A DNA stretch of 64,000 bases from Chlamydoabsidia padenii (taxonomy: Eukaryota > Mucoromycota > Mucoromycetes > Mucorales > Cunninghamellaceae), in contig JAIWND010000014.1 of assembly GCA_025330725.1 (NCBI GenBank), forward strand, positions 558,001-622,000, given 5' to 3'. Shown here piece after piece: positions 23,118 to 34,724 of the stretch (positions are counted from its first letter, which is position 1; every line of letters starts with the position of its first letter). Under the pieces are notes generated by a model. The model had not been told where the DNA came from, searched no databases, and was given only the letters and a program-made list of their open reading frames with translations. The position numbers were made by a program, and so were the translations under genes.

Positions 23118-24770
23118 TTAGTCCAGATCGCTTGGCGGTGGTGCATGATTTGATCCATTGGACCGATCGACAGGCTGCTGATCCAATGAGCCAGTTGAAT
23201 CGGCTGAAGAGTGGGGTGTTGTTGCAGTTGTTTGTGTCGTAGGTGATGGAGTTATCTCCTCGAGTGATGTGGTGGAGTTGTCGGTATTTTCGGTACGCAA
23301 AACGGTGGTGTTGTAACTGGCACAATGAGCACATTTGTGGTAAAAGAAGTGATATTTTGCTGGTGATCGAAGTTCACAGTCATTGCAAAACACATGGGAG
23401 ATGTATTTGGCGTATTCCGCAGGCATCGATTGTCGCTCCAATTCCCGATCCAAACGCGAAAAGTAATCCGACATATCACCCAGAGATTTCAAACAGGTAG
23501 GACATTGATAAGAGGTTTGGATGTATTCAGTATAACAATGTTTATGTATACAATGACCGCATGGCTAAGTGATAAAAAAGAAAAAGATGAGTATGGGCAA
23601 AAAGTGTTTGCATGTTTTCTTTTTCGCTTACCATAAAGATGACAGTGGTTGTGCTTGTAAACATATATTCACCACAAATGGGACAATCCGATTCCAAATT
23701 TCGTTCAATACACCGGTGTTTATCCTGCATCGAAATCGACATACAAATGTTACATTTTTCACAGTGGAAAAAGTCTTCACCCAACCCCTTGCCTTGTCGA
23801 CATATCCCACAATCGTCACAATGATAGATCGATTTGTTTAGATCATCATCCCAGAGTTTACACTTGTCGCAGTAGTACCGTGCCACTTGCTGATCACACC
23901 CACCGCATATCTGAGCCGCTGGTTGGAGGGTTTGACATAACATGCAAAACATATTCTTGGTATCCGTTCGTACAATAGCATGATCGCAGGCTTCATCGTG
24001 GCAAAACCGGCACGAGTAGATCTTGCCACAGCAGTACGCTTGGAGTTTACATTTACGCTGGTAGTGTTGACAGCCCATGATTCCCATGTTTTCATCCTAA
24101 AAAAGAAAGAAAAAAAAACACGTCAAAGTCAAATAGTTAGTCATACACACATGTATATATATACAAGTGCTTATTACCATGTAAGAGACAGAAGCACCCT
24201 CTGTTATAATATGTTCTGAGGTAGTTGATGAGTTTGAGTGAGATGCTTGGTTGACCGGTGATGTTCTAGTTCCTTGCCACATGAGTTGCTATATCAATTC
24301 AGGTTAGTACAAGTCCAATTAAAGGCATTCTTCTAGCTTACCTGTATTTGTCGTGCTTTGTCTTTGGCGGGGATGGTTGAATCACGTTGGATATCCAATA
24401 TTTTGCGTCGCAGTTCGTTTTCAGCTTCAGAAGAAGGTGGTGGTTCATTGGTATCGTCGCCTTGGATGGAAGAGAGTAGTGCTGTTGGTGTTGAAGGATT
24501 GGTGGTAGCAGCCGTAGGTGGAGGTGGATGAGGTGAAGTAGAGGGAGACACTGGACGTCGTAAGTGAGTATCTTCAGACCACCATTGAGAAGAATCTTGG
24601 TCGGTCAAGCTTACTTGATCAGGTCGTTCTCCACCTTGTTCAATCGCTTGTTCTAGTTGATGTGTGAAGGCTAACGGTGTTTCTTCCAAAGAGTTAGGTC
24701 CTGAGGATGATGAGTGGGTGAATGTAGTATGGTCAATGTTGTTATTGTCACCAGAGTTGGAATGGTTCAT
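23118..24770 (-). CDS. CHY/CTCHY/RING ubiquitin E3 ligase, RCHY1 (Pirh2)-like
   Basis: Exons 24770-24342, 24288-24178, 24096-23632, 23564-23118 on the minus strand give 483 aa. Seen: a disordered Ser/Thr/Pro-rich first 180 residues; a CHY zinc finger from about 188 (GCQHYQRKC, CCGKIYSCRFCHDE, CDH); a CTCHY finger (CDKCKLWDD, CDDCGICRQG, FHCEKCNICM, HRC); a RING finger (CPICGEYMF then PCGHCIHKHC and CPTC) split by the last intron; and a C-terminal zinc-ribbon-like part (CNDCE, HKCAHC). This is the full RCHY1 layout. Such ligases pass ubiquitin from E2 enzymes to substrates and also bind zinc tightly. All zinc ligands of the RING appear present. The Thr/Ser-rich tail (about 440-483) is low complexity. 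The substrate is unknown. Confidence 0.92.
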
Positions 24771-25597
24771 TATAAGTCGAAGAAGGGTTTACGTAATGTA
24801 GAAGGGAAGGATTTAAAAAAGATAAAAGTGGAAGAGGAGTGAAAAATCACAAAAAGGGTGTCTGGAAATAAAAACTTTTTTCAAGACAAGACCCTGTCTG
24901 CTTTTTACACCCACCCTTCTCAAGGGGCGTAATCCCAAAACAGTGAGTGGTTTACTCGGGTGATGACTCAGTGAGATAACTAGAATAAATGTTTGGATGA
25001 TCTCAACCTTATACTATGAAATTAACCTGTGCATTTGATTTTCATACGATACAATCCGACCAGCGGGTGTTCAATTTTAAATACCGCCGAACGAACATTT
25101 TCATTTTCCTTTTCTTACAAAGAGGCTAGCTAATCATCATCTCATCATAAGCAATATTCTTCCACTAATGCCCTCCAATGAACAGATCAGCATGATGAAA
25201 CAAGCCAAGATCTTGTTCACTAAGAGTGCGAGAAGACGTTTGCCTAGAGAAGAAGGCCTTGCCTATAGTTCAAAAATTGATAATACGACAAAAAGAAACC
25301 GAAATTACTTTTCATCATTGCAAAAGAGATTTCCCCAATTGCCTATATTATCCTTACTCATGAATTTGAGGCAAGGTTTCATTCTCAGCTTGCTGACTTG
25401 ATGGCTTGTCTTTAAGAGGTTCATTTTCACTATCAGGTTGTGGTTCAATTTATTGTCTTTCTTTTACATTCCCACCATTACACACATATGCTCGTGAATT
25501 ATCATAGCATTTTACTCGATATTAAAACCAACTTGATTTTGCATCACCATGGATTATTTTTGGTTCCCGTATGAAGGAGGGTAATTCTCGTGGGGAT
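24771..25597. other. Intergenic
   Basis: No supported gene. A 77-codon ATG frame at 25168-25401 has no recognisable domain and I leave it uncalled. Confidence 0.4.
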
Positions 25598-26540
25598 AGC
25601 GGGATTTGAATTTGATTTATATTGGGACACTCGATTCATATTATCGACTCTTCTCTTTTACTCCCTTGAACAATTCAAGATTCAACCAGCTATCACAGCT
25701 ATATGACACCACTCTTGTAAACACCAATACCACTCTATTCCTTCGATATACATTTATACCTATATAATAAGATGTTTATGAAATGGACCAGCGACTAATC
25801 CTTGAGTATTGCTTCAACATGGTCGCACCAACAAGTAACGACATAATCCATTCTCACGGGTAGAAGGTAAAGTATCAATACACCAATTATGTGTAAACTT
25901 CTTTTTTAACGCTTTTTTCTTCTTCTTAGTACTAATAGAAACTTTTTGAGTTAACTGAACAATGTTAAAAAAAAAAAAAAAAGGTAAGAAACAAAACAGT
26001 GGGGTAGAAGATGCTCCAACATATTACTCGTGAACCTTTACTAACTATTTCTTCTTTTAGATTACTTTAGCTGGTGGCATGAACAAAGATGTTGGACTCT
26101 TCTCTCTCTCTCTTGAGTACTTCTGGCTTATAATACTGACATGATTGGATGGTGAACAAGAGAATGCTAACAACTATAAACCAGAAACTATTGTACCCTC
26201 GTAGGTAAGTCTGTTCTCTCTTTCAAACTTGCCACTTTACTAATTCCTATCTTCTTTTTCTTTTTTCTTTTTGGCCAGATAACTTGTTTGATTTAAAAGA
26301 AAAGCAACAACTATAGATAACGGCATCTGATCATCAACACAGGGTAGGATTTCTCTTCCAGCATCAACTCACCAATATCAATGATTATTACACAACACTG
26401 GAAATGGGAACCAATAGAAGAAAGATATGACACATACATATCAAATCATCTTTGGGCCTCTTTGTTTAATATGGTTTATCCATGTCCTTTTAGTATAGAA
26501 CACACCCTTTTTATCATTTATCTTATCAATAAAATTGGTC
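25598..26540 (+). ncRNA. Candidate spliced noncoding transcript
   Basis: Seen: a perfect promoter-like element AGCGGGATTTGAA at 25598-25610; then three well-formed introns in the plus direction: 25867-25929, 25984-26060 (with a TTTACTAAC branch site and CTTCTTTTAG acceptor) and 26205-26278 (CTTTACTAAT, acceptor GGCCAG); then AATAAA near 26528. The exons between carry stops in all frames and no ATG frame of useful length. Inference: a spliced, polyadenylated RNA without protein, or the remains of a lost gene. I found no clear C/D or H/ACA snoRNA in the introns. Confidence 0.35.
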
Positions 26541-27159
26541 TCTTTTTGTCAACTATATCAATATATTCGAATGTTGTCGTGGGCTGGATGAATACATGTA
26601 ATACAGAACGGGCACTTTTTGGATGAGCGAAAGTGCATGAATGCGGGGCTTGAATATTCGCCAGAGCGCTAAATTGGCTCAAGATTATTGTGATCAGAGT
26701 ACAATACATTAGTGCTTCAATGTGATCACCTTATAATCGGGTACCCACCATGCTGATAGTAAGAGTTCCTATTTCTATACTTATGTATGATTATTCATTA
26801 TTATACTTTTTTCATATGAACAAGAGACAAGAGCAAGATAACAGTTCCTCATTTAGCAGCAACTTTGTACCACATTTATTTTCTTTCAAAGTCAGATGCT
26901 ACCAGATGTTACCAGATAACAACAAAAAGACAAAGTACATATAAAACAATATATATATATATATAACTGTGAGACACTTTATTTAAATATAAATAAGATA
27001 TAAAAAGTAAGTATAGACATATACAGGAGAAGACTATGTATCACCATAGCTATTGACAAATAAAAGGAGAGGGGAAAGAGGGGAAATATGACTGGTAGTA
27101 AGTAATATGGATGCGTGAAGTATATTAAGGGGATGGAGGAGGAGGATAATCTATGTAGT
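26541..27159. other. Intergenic, 3' side of desaturase
   Basis: AT-rich, with an AT run at about 26950-26964. No gene seen. Confidence 0.5.
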
Positions 27160-28853
27160 TCAAAACAGCTTCTTGGAGAATTTTCCACACAAGTTTTGGA
27201 CAACATCAAGAGTCTTGAGTACTTCGATGGTGCCTTGAATCATGCCGGTATCATGGTAATGGATGTTGTACTTTTTGCAGATGGATTTGATCATAGGTTT
27301 GACCTTGGGCAAACTGTGTCGAGGCATGTCAGGGAAGACCTAACAATCAAACAAAAACAAAAAAGTTAATCACCTATACCTGTAAAAGTCAACATGAAGG
27401 AGTTTCCAACTTACATGATGTTCGATTTGATAGTTAAGACCACCAAAGAACCAATCACCCAAAGGACCCAAAGAGACCGCGCGACCAGTGATGACTTGAA
27501 TTTCATAGAATTCCATATCTTCGGCTTGTTCTTGTGTAATGACGGGCATACCATTATGATTCATTGCAAAGACAAAGGCCAAGGCGTAACCGGTGACAGC
27601 TTGACTAACCACAAAGAACATGATCATGTTGGTGATACTATCAATAAATAAGATAGTCCAGACAGTGAATAACACCCAGTGACTGACCAGCATAGTGCGT
27701 TCCATCCAGTTGATTCGAGCAGATTTGTTGAGAGCGCCTTGGTTGAATGAGTAGGAGAGAGATTGAAGAGCCCATGAGAAGCGAGCAAAGCCGAGGATAA
27801 AGAAGTAGTAACGGCTTTGGTAAGGCAAGACATGTTCGGCGATGAAGCGAGAGATTCGTCCAGGGTTATCTTCCAAAGATCCATAAAAGTTGGCAGTTGC
27901 AAATTCATCCCACAATAAGACAGGAGCAGTGTCAATATCAGGATCATGACCACTGACATTAGTACTGGCGTGATGTGTGTTGTGTTTGTTTTTCCACCTA
28001 AAGAAGAAGATATAATCATTAGATTTTGATTGGCCTTGAATTATGAATTAGTGTCCTTTACCATGATAGGGAGAATCCTTGACAGAAACAACCCAAGAAG
28101 ATGACCAGCAAATCATTCTTGTCATGATCATCACTAACTTGATGATGACCAAAGTCGTGAGCCAACCAACCACATTGTTGCCAAAACAAGCCAATCACCA
28201 CAGCAGCACCAAATACAACCGCCGTCGAGTGTCCACCAAAGTATAACATGGTCAATCCAGTAGCACAAATCGCCAAGGTAGAGAGAACTTTGTAAATGTA
28301 AAACAAAGTCGAGCCTTTAAAGTAACCTTCTGCTTGTAACTTGTCACGAAGATCCCGGATTTCTTGAGCAAAAGCCTTAGAGTTTTGTTGATTCTTGGTT
28401 CGTTGCACGTTGTTCTTTTCAGGAGCCAGATCACCAACATAGCAATTAGCGAGCATTTCGTAGGCAGATTCAGGATGCATGGCGTGGAATACGTCTAATA
28501 AAAAAAAAGAAATATGTTAATTTATTGGACGCAGAGGTATAATTGATCATCGTCTGTTTTCGTTTTTTGTTTTTTTTACTTACCAGTAGCGTCCTTGCCA
28601 ATATGAGTAGAGATTACTTGTTCACCCCCGGGATGATCAGGGATAAAGTCAGTGACATCATACACCTTATTATCAATGGTCATGTACTTCTTTTCATCTA
28701 GATTGCCATCCTTGTATGCTTGTAAAGACTTTGATAGTTCTTCTCGTTCAAAGATACGGATATCTACAATAACAATAATAAAAAGGTGAATGACATGTTA
28801 GTATGACAATATTAGATATCACGTATTCAATTACCAGTTGCCTGCCCTGACAT
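27160..28853 (-). CDS. Front-end fatty acid desaturase with N-terminal cytochrome b5 (delta-6 type)
   Basis: Exons on the minus strand 28853-28835 (19 nt), 28763-28584, 28494-28062, 27997-27415, 27339-27160 give 464 aa. Seen: a cytochrome b5 domain with the haem motif HPGG at residues 50-53; histidine box 1 HDFGHH, box 2 HNTHH, and box 3 QIEHH, where Gln in place of the first His marks front-end desaturases; several hydrophobic membrane spans. Wording closely resembles Mucor/Mortierella delta-6 enzymes, which convert linoleic acid to gamma-linolenic acid in the ER using electrons through the fused b5. Length is usual for the family. The first exon codes only six residues and the fourth ends exactly after box 3. 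Delta-5 or delta-8 specificity cannot be excluded from sequence. Confidence 0.92.
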
Positions 28854-30078
28854 GTTCTATGAGATTATGTGTAGTGTTGTGGAGGAGGTAGTTATTACAA
28901 AAAGATAAACAAAAAGATAAAGATAAACGAAAGGAAGATTGTCTTTTTTATATTCAAAGAATAACAAAGAAACGAGGGAGGAGGGGAAGGGGAGTGATGT
29001 TAAGAAGAAAAAGAGATGAAGACAAGAAATAAAAAAGAAAAAAAGAAAAAAGAGGTGATGTTTCAGGGGATCCAACCATAAAAAAACTTTTTCAAGTCCC
29101 GCATCTATAAATTGCCCCAGGTTTGATTGGGTAGATCAATCACCACGTATAAATAAGGCCCGGTTTGTCATATGATTGAGGATGTGAGAGTCCAAAAAAT
29201 CTGCTTTACTTTTTTTATCATCTAATAAAAGACATTTTTGGTTTTTGTTCGCCGGGAGGCTGTGAAAACGGATTGGTTAGGATTTCAGTCATACTGATTC
29301 AATTATTGGAGGCATAGAATGCCTTATTGGAGACGATTCGGTAGATTTATATAAATAGGTACATGTGATGATCAAAAATTAAAGTGAGTACGAGAATTAT
29401 CCATTTTCCTTTATCTTGCTATCAAGAAAAGTAAGCTCTCTCACTCCTTCTGACAAATACTACCGCACATACTTGGGCACAACGGGTATTACAGAATGAA
29501 GGCGCTCTTTCAAAAGAATTATTATGTGGGGTGCACACACACCGAAAGTACGATTTTGACAGACACAATGAACTTCAAGATGATGACCGACTTTTTTCAA
29601 TCCCTGGTTCAGTGGGTGCCCCACAGCATAAAAGAAAGTTAAGAGACTTTAAATTGGGTCAACCAGGGAGATCTAAGCATTAGTTTCTTTATTTATCTAT
29701 TTTTCCTATTGCTTTTGAAAAACAAAATCTTCTATTAGTAAAATCACAGGAACAAAAAATGCCAGGTGATACACAATACATTGTTGAATAACGAGATTAT
29801 AGTCATTAAAAAAGTCAAATACAAGCATCCAGCATCATCGAGGTGTTTGCATGAATATCGGGATTTGACACCAAGTGATATTTTAAACAGCGCCTAATCT
29901 TCTATTCAAAGTACATGATGATAAGCTAAAGAATAATAAATAAAAAAAAAGGTTTTGGTTGATTTAGACGGAAGCAAACACGAGCCTTTCCCTTCCCTCA
30001 GAAATCACGTAATTGGAACCCCGGCCAGGCTTGAAAATGAGTACCGCTGAACTGCCTCAAAATACAATCTCATTATAC

Positions 30079-30120
<42 letters not shown>
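28854..30120. other. Desaturase upstream region and gene-free DNA
   Basis: Holds the element TTTCAAGTCCCGC at 29090-29102 with a TATA-like CTATAAAT just after it, a second element ATCGGGATTTGA at 29857-29868 without a nearby gene, and a T run of about 38 at 30083-30120 bordering the repeat block. No reading frame supported. Confidence 0.5.
29090..29102 (-). promoter_or_regulatory. CGGGACTTGAAA element before desaturase
   Basis: TTTCAAGTCCCGC on the plus strand, about 240 bp upstream of the minus-strand ATG at 28853. Confidence 0.45.
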
Positions 30121-30125
<5 letters not shown>

Positions 30126-31255
30126 AGTCAGGTTAAAATGATCTTGAGGCTATACTGCTCCATACAGTGGACTTGGTACAATGGCCATTATGTAAACTTT
30201 GTTGGAAATAGGCTAAGGAATGCTCTTGCTCACTTTTGTCATGAGCATCGCTTGTTCATTGAGACAATAGAGTTCTCTCAAGATTCCAGGCGAGAGTAAG
30301 CGGGTTTTGAAATAAGTTTTGTCTCGTCTGTCCATTTTCATTCAACATCCTTTTTTTCACAAAAGCCAGGTTAAAACGATCTTGAGCCTATATTGCTCCA
30401 TACATTGGACTTGGTATATTGGCCATTATGTAAACTTTGTTGGACATAGGCTATAATGTCTACATCGCCACTTTAATCATTAGCATCACTTGTCCATTAA
30501 GGCAGTAGAGCACTCCCAAGATTCAAGGCGAGGGTAAGCGGGTTTTGAACAAAGTTTAGTCGTCTGTGTCAATTTTTCATTCTGCAACTTTTTTTTTCAC
30601 AAAAGTCAGGGTAAAACGATCCTGAGGCTATTTTGCTCCATACAGAGGACTTGGTACAATGGCCATTATGTAAAGTTTGTTGGAAATAGGTTAAGGAATG
30701 CTCATGGTCACTTTTGTCATGAGGATCACTTGTCCATTGAGGCAATAGAGCTCTGCTAACAATTCCAAAGTAAACCCGTAATTCAAAGCCTGTCGGGAGT
30801 GATTTTTGGGGGAAGTAAACTTCATTTTTGAATCCCAGCAGTCCTTGATTCCCTAGTCAGACTTGGAAAAGGCACTACTCGCTCCATTATTAACAGACGA
30901 TAATGATTAAAGTGGCGATGTGGACACCATAGCATACTTCCAGCATAAGTCACCGCAAAAGCCTATCTCCAAGACCCTTGTGTCGATATGTTCAGACTTG
31001 CGATGACTTTTACCTGTCATTTGCAAGAAAGAAAGAAAAATTGCGAAGAGGAACCAGACTTCATTTTCAGATCCCGCCTTCCTCTACTAAGATTTGGAAA
31101 GGGCTCTACTTGTTCCATTGTCAACTGATGCTAATGATTAAAGTGGCGATGTAGACAATATAGTGTATTTCCAACACAAGTCACCGCGAAAGCCAAGCTC
31201 CAAGATCCTTGTGTCAGTTAGGCCAAGCTTGCGATAACTTTTACATACCTGTCGT
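30121..31255. repeat. Five-copy 235-bp repeat, three direct and two inverted
   Basis: Copies in plus orientation start at 30121, 30359 and 30599 (periods 238 and 240), each beginning ACAAAAG(T/C)CAGG after a T run. The third decays after about 30768. Two further copies in opposite orientation lie at about 30855-31025 and 31085-31255; the string TAATGATTAAAGTGGCGATG at about 30901 and 31132 is the complement of the second copy's GCCACTTTAATCATTA. Units end with AGCGGGTTTTGAA, the same element seen before many genes. No frame codes a transposase and no target-site duplication was recognised. Copies differ at many sites, so they are old. Confidence 0.75.
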
Positions 31256-31421
31256 AAAGATTTTTTTTTTTGCGGGGTCCTACTTTTTCGATTCACTTAT
31301 ATCATTTTATTTAAAAAATATTCATCTGATGATTATTGAAGATACTAAAAAGTTTCAAAAGTTTACCATAAATTCTTTTACTAAAAAGAACTATTAATTA
31401 GACAGAGGGATATTCCTTCAT

Positions 31422-31738
31422 TTAACGACGACCATTGCGAGGAGAAGGTTCGTAACCGCATTGCGATGGAGCAAAAGATTTCAAATCACCATTAAAACAA
31501 GTCTTTTCATATTGGGGAGATGTCACGGTTTCAGAAGTAGTATCACTGCCACCATCATTGCTGGAGGCCACAGTACTGTCATCAGCGCATTTCTTGATGT
31601 CATAGCCATCCTTGCATTGGTACTTGGCTTGAGTGTTGGAAGCTGGTTTCTATAATATAGTCAAAAGAAGAAATATTAAGCTTTCAAAGACATATCACCG
31701 TAGACTCTTTTTTTAAAGAAAAAACTTACGGTGCACAT
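31422..31738 (-). CDS. Small Cys-containing protein of unknown function, 78 aa
   Basis: Minus-strand exons 31738-31730 (nine bases: Met-Cys-Thr) and 31649-31422 give 78 aa. The donor is ACC/GTAAG and the acceptor TTATAG, and the frame is open to the stop. Family not recognised. Visible: YQCKDGYDIKKCADD, an acidic Ser/Thr-rich middle, then a second Cys-bearing half (KTCFNGD, SQCGYE) and a basic end (RNGRR). Five cysteines including the one at position 2; no signal peptide or membrane segment. A promoter-like element (TTGAAATCCCGCC) lies about 200 bp upstream, supporting a real gene. A short cytosolic or metal-binding protein is possible, but nothing shows it. Confidence 0.6.
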
Positions 31739-32453
31739 GTTGGAGATAGAAAAAAGTAGTATGTTTACCGGATGAAGAAGGAAAAAAAGAGAGAGAAGAG
31801 GGAAAAGCGCTTTTATGTTGAACGCAAAGAGAAAAATAAGGTCCCCGGTGCTTTAATAAGTTACATTTTACTAGTTTCACATTTGACATTGGTAAAAGTG
31901 AGTAAAGCTTCTTCGATAATGCATGAATTTTCAAAATTGAAATCCCGCCACATGTTGTTGTGCTCAGCCATGAAAAACTCACACATATATATCAAATCTC
32001 GTTAATATTAAAGCCAGCAACTATGAGAAAAGAGAGGATGAAACAAGCTCTAGCTAATATGAGCTTGGTTTGGCGATTCAAGATAATACATGACTCTCTT
32101 GATACTTTCTACAAGGGTATTATCATCCTTACCGATATGAGGGAGCGATAGAGGTACTGACATTTCAATAAGTGTTTCCCAAAAAGTAAAACTCGTACGG
32201 TATGAAACAATCGTGTACCTTAAAAAACTGTACATGGAAGTTTTTGTGGGCCCACATTATTAAGAACAATTGCTTATAAGGGTATTAAGTAGCCAAAAGA
32301 CACATGATTTTATTGATAAATAAGATAGTTACTAGTACTAAGGGGTGTATTAATGAGATATATAAATTACAGTTGTAAAAATGGCATAAACTAGATAGAT
32401 AAGGTAACATTCAGTGGGTTAATCCAAGTTAAAGCAAAGAATACATACGCCAA
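31739..32453. other. Intergenic
   Basis: Holds the promoter-like element at 31937-31949. The rest is AT-rich with no supported gene. Confidence 0.5.
31937..31949 (-). promoter_or_regulatory. CGGGATTTCAA element before 78-aa gene
   Basis: TTGAAATCCCGCC on the plus strand, about 200 bp upstream of the ATG at 31738. Confidence 0.4.
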
Positions 32454-34724
32454 TCAGTACCGTTTGTGGAATCGGATGTTCACATTGTGTGAAATCAACA
32501 GGTTGGAGTTGGTGGTAACAAGTCTTTCTTTGTGGATAGAGTCATGAGGAAGTTCCCAAGTATATTTGCGCACTATACAAATGGGGTTTGTAATTGTTAG
32601 TTAGTATACATTAGCATTTTTATTGAAATAACAACTTACATAAACATGACAGTAGCACTCGTTGTTCTGCCAAGCTAAAGTTTTGTCCAATGCATATTCT
32701 AGCTATAGAAATAAAATAAAAAGCGGTTAGTTTTTGATCTATAATTATTCCATCTGTATCACTTACATCCACTATAAACATGATGACCAGAGTAAAAAGT
32801 AATCAAAGAGATATATTAGTACGTTAACCTAAAGTCACAACTTGTTTCCTCCGAATTACCTAGAGAATGGGACCCTAATTATGTAAAGAAAAAGAGGGAA
32901 TACGTGATTGATATATTGTTTGCTATTTCATGTTACTTTTTTATTTTTAATGTTGGTACTTACCATGACATACCACCACCAGCCTTTAATTCAGCTTCAG
33001 CTTCAGGGGCAAATCGGTCGGGATTGAATGTTTCAGGATCATCCCAGACATCAGGATTATGGTGGAGATCATATATATTGACATTGACCAGCGTGCCTTT
33101 AGGAATCAAAGTATCATTTAGCATAACGTCCTTGGTAGTCTTCCTAGGAGTGACAAGAGAGTTGATGGGCCCATTCATGCGTAGAGATTCCCGAATGATT
33201 TGATTCAGGTAAACAAAGTCCTTGGTTTGTTCAGCAGTAGGTAGCACATCCACACCGGGTTCCACACCATTGGGACAGAGGATACGATTGACTTCTTCTC
33301 GAGCTCTTGATTGTATTTCAGGGTACTTGGCCATGTAATAACAGCATGCCGTTAACGCCGCGCTAGTTGTGTCATGTCCAGCTAAAAAGAGAGAGTATTA
33401 GTTTATGAGCATTATACTTGGGGGGGGGTTTCAAAGGGGAGGGAAGGGTCAAACTTACCAACAAAAAAGACACCGATATCATTCAACAGTTCTTGATCCG
33501 TTAAAATACCTTCGCCGCGCAATTCGCTTTCAATCATTAGAGTCAAGAGATCTTTTTCAGCATCTTCAGTAGGATCGTTGTTGACATCCTTTTTCTTGAG
33601 CACACGGCGTTTGTGTTCGATTATGCCTTGCATCATACCCAGGAATTTAGTGAGTTCTTGATGGATTTGTTGTCGTTTCGGAAACATCCATAAAAAGTGT
33701 TTTTCCAGAATGGGAAAGAGGTGGAAGAGAGGATCGCGATGACCATTGATCACAGTGTCGTAGACCAACCTCCAAGGGCTATTCTTGTCGGCGATGGCAT
33801 TAAAATCAAACCCTATTAAAGCATAAATGTATGAGTAAATCAAGTTGTTGTCGTAAATTCATAAATCATTGATACTTTACCAAAACCAGCACGCCCAATT
33901 ACATCTAATGTGACACGGTTAAAAAGTTCACCCACGTTCACTGTAAAATCATTAGACTGTTCCTTGTCTAACAACGTAAATAGCTTTTGAGCAGTTTCAC
34001 CAAATAACTTGATAGGCATCGACCGGTGGAAGGCAGGATTAGCAAGCTGTATAAAGGAAAATTATCGAGTTTAGTATTTCTTAATCATTTAATTATATGA
34101 TAATCTTGTTTACCTTGCGATGCCTTTTCCATTTCACTTCAGAAGTTTCAAATACAATGTTTGAGACACCCACCAAACGATAAACAATACTTCCAGAAGC
34201 ACTGCTTTGGTCAAGTTTAGGGAAGATATCTATGTATTTATAAAAAGTGGAGGGAGGACAAATTAGTTTTGAAGTGAGCGAGAAGAGTATGAATGACTGT
34301 ATTTGTGGTTACCTTGTTTCAAGAAAACTTGTTTTGCTGTATCCGGGGTACAAACATAGACAGTCCAACCAAACTTTTCATTACGAAGATACATGGGTGA
34401 ATGGCGTAACATTGGCATATTGAGTTCTTGAGAGAGTTTGTAGGTAGGCCACTTGTCAATGATGTAACGGCGAGTAGAAGTAAAATAGTTAATATAAGGA
34501 ATGTGTCGTAGCTTCTTGGGTGGTTTTGCAGTACGATTATACATAACATACATTAGCACCAGTCCAACTGCAACCCCAATTGTAACGCGTTCGGCTTTAC
34601 TGCTTTTTGTAATGGTGTCTGTCGCTTTTTCCACTTGTCTTTCGTACCATGTTGATAAGCCATTCCAGTCAATCACTTGAGTAAGGTAGTCAGAACAACT
34701 GGTCACAGCTTGTTGAATAGGCAT
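32454..34724 (-). CDS. Cytochrome P450, nine exons including 15-nt and 5-nt micro-exons
   Basis: Minus-strand exons 34724-34313, 34229-34114, 34046-33881, 33812-33459, 33381-32964, 32874-32860, 32771-32767, 32702-32640, 32572-32454 give 555 aa. Seen: an N-terminal membrane anchor (about 48-62, VTIGVAVGLVLMYVMY), a Pro-containing hinge, the I-helix AGHDTT at 350-355, the K-helix ESLR, a PERF-like FNPDRF, and the haem loop F492-SSGSRI-C499-IG, matching FxxGxRxCxG with the haem-ligand Cys. That loop appears only when exons of 15 and 5 bases are joined; every junction has GT and AG. The first long exons alone would look like a gene cut before the haem site. The likely family is CYP509 or a close relative, common in Mucorales, but this needs comparison. 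ER monooxygenase, substrate unknown. Confidence 0.9.

Noticed and set aside
25168..25401. 77-codon ATG reading frame
   Set aside because: No domain, no promoter-like element close by, no introns, and composition like the surrounding intergenic DNA.
30121..31255. CRISPR array or terminal inverted repeats of an intact transposon
   Set aside because: Units are long, contiguous and diverged with no spacers; no transposase frame or target duplication was found.
32965..34724. P450 as a truncated pseudogene lacking the haem site
   Set aside because: Four further short exons downstream rebuild the haem loop and C-terminus with intact splice sites and frame.
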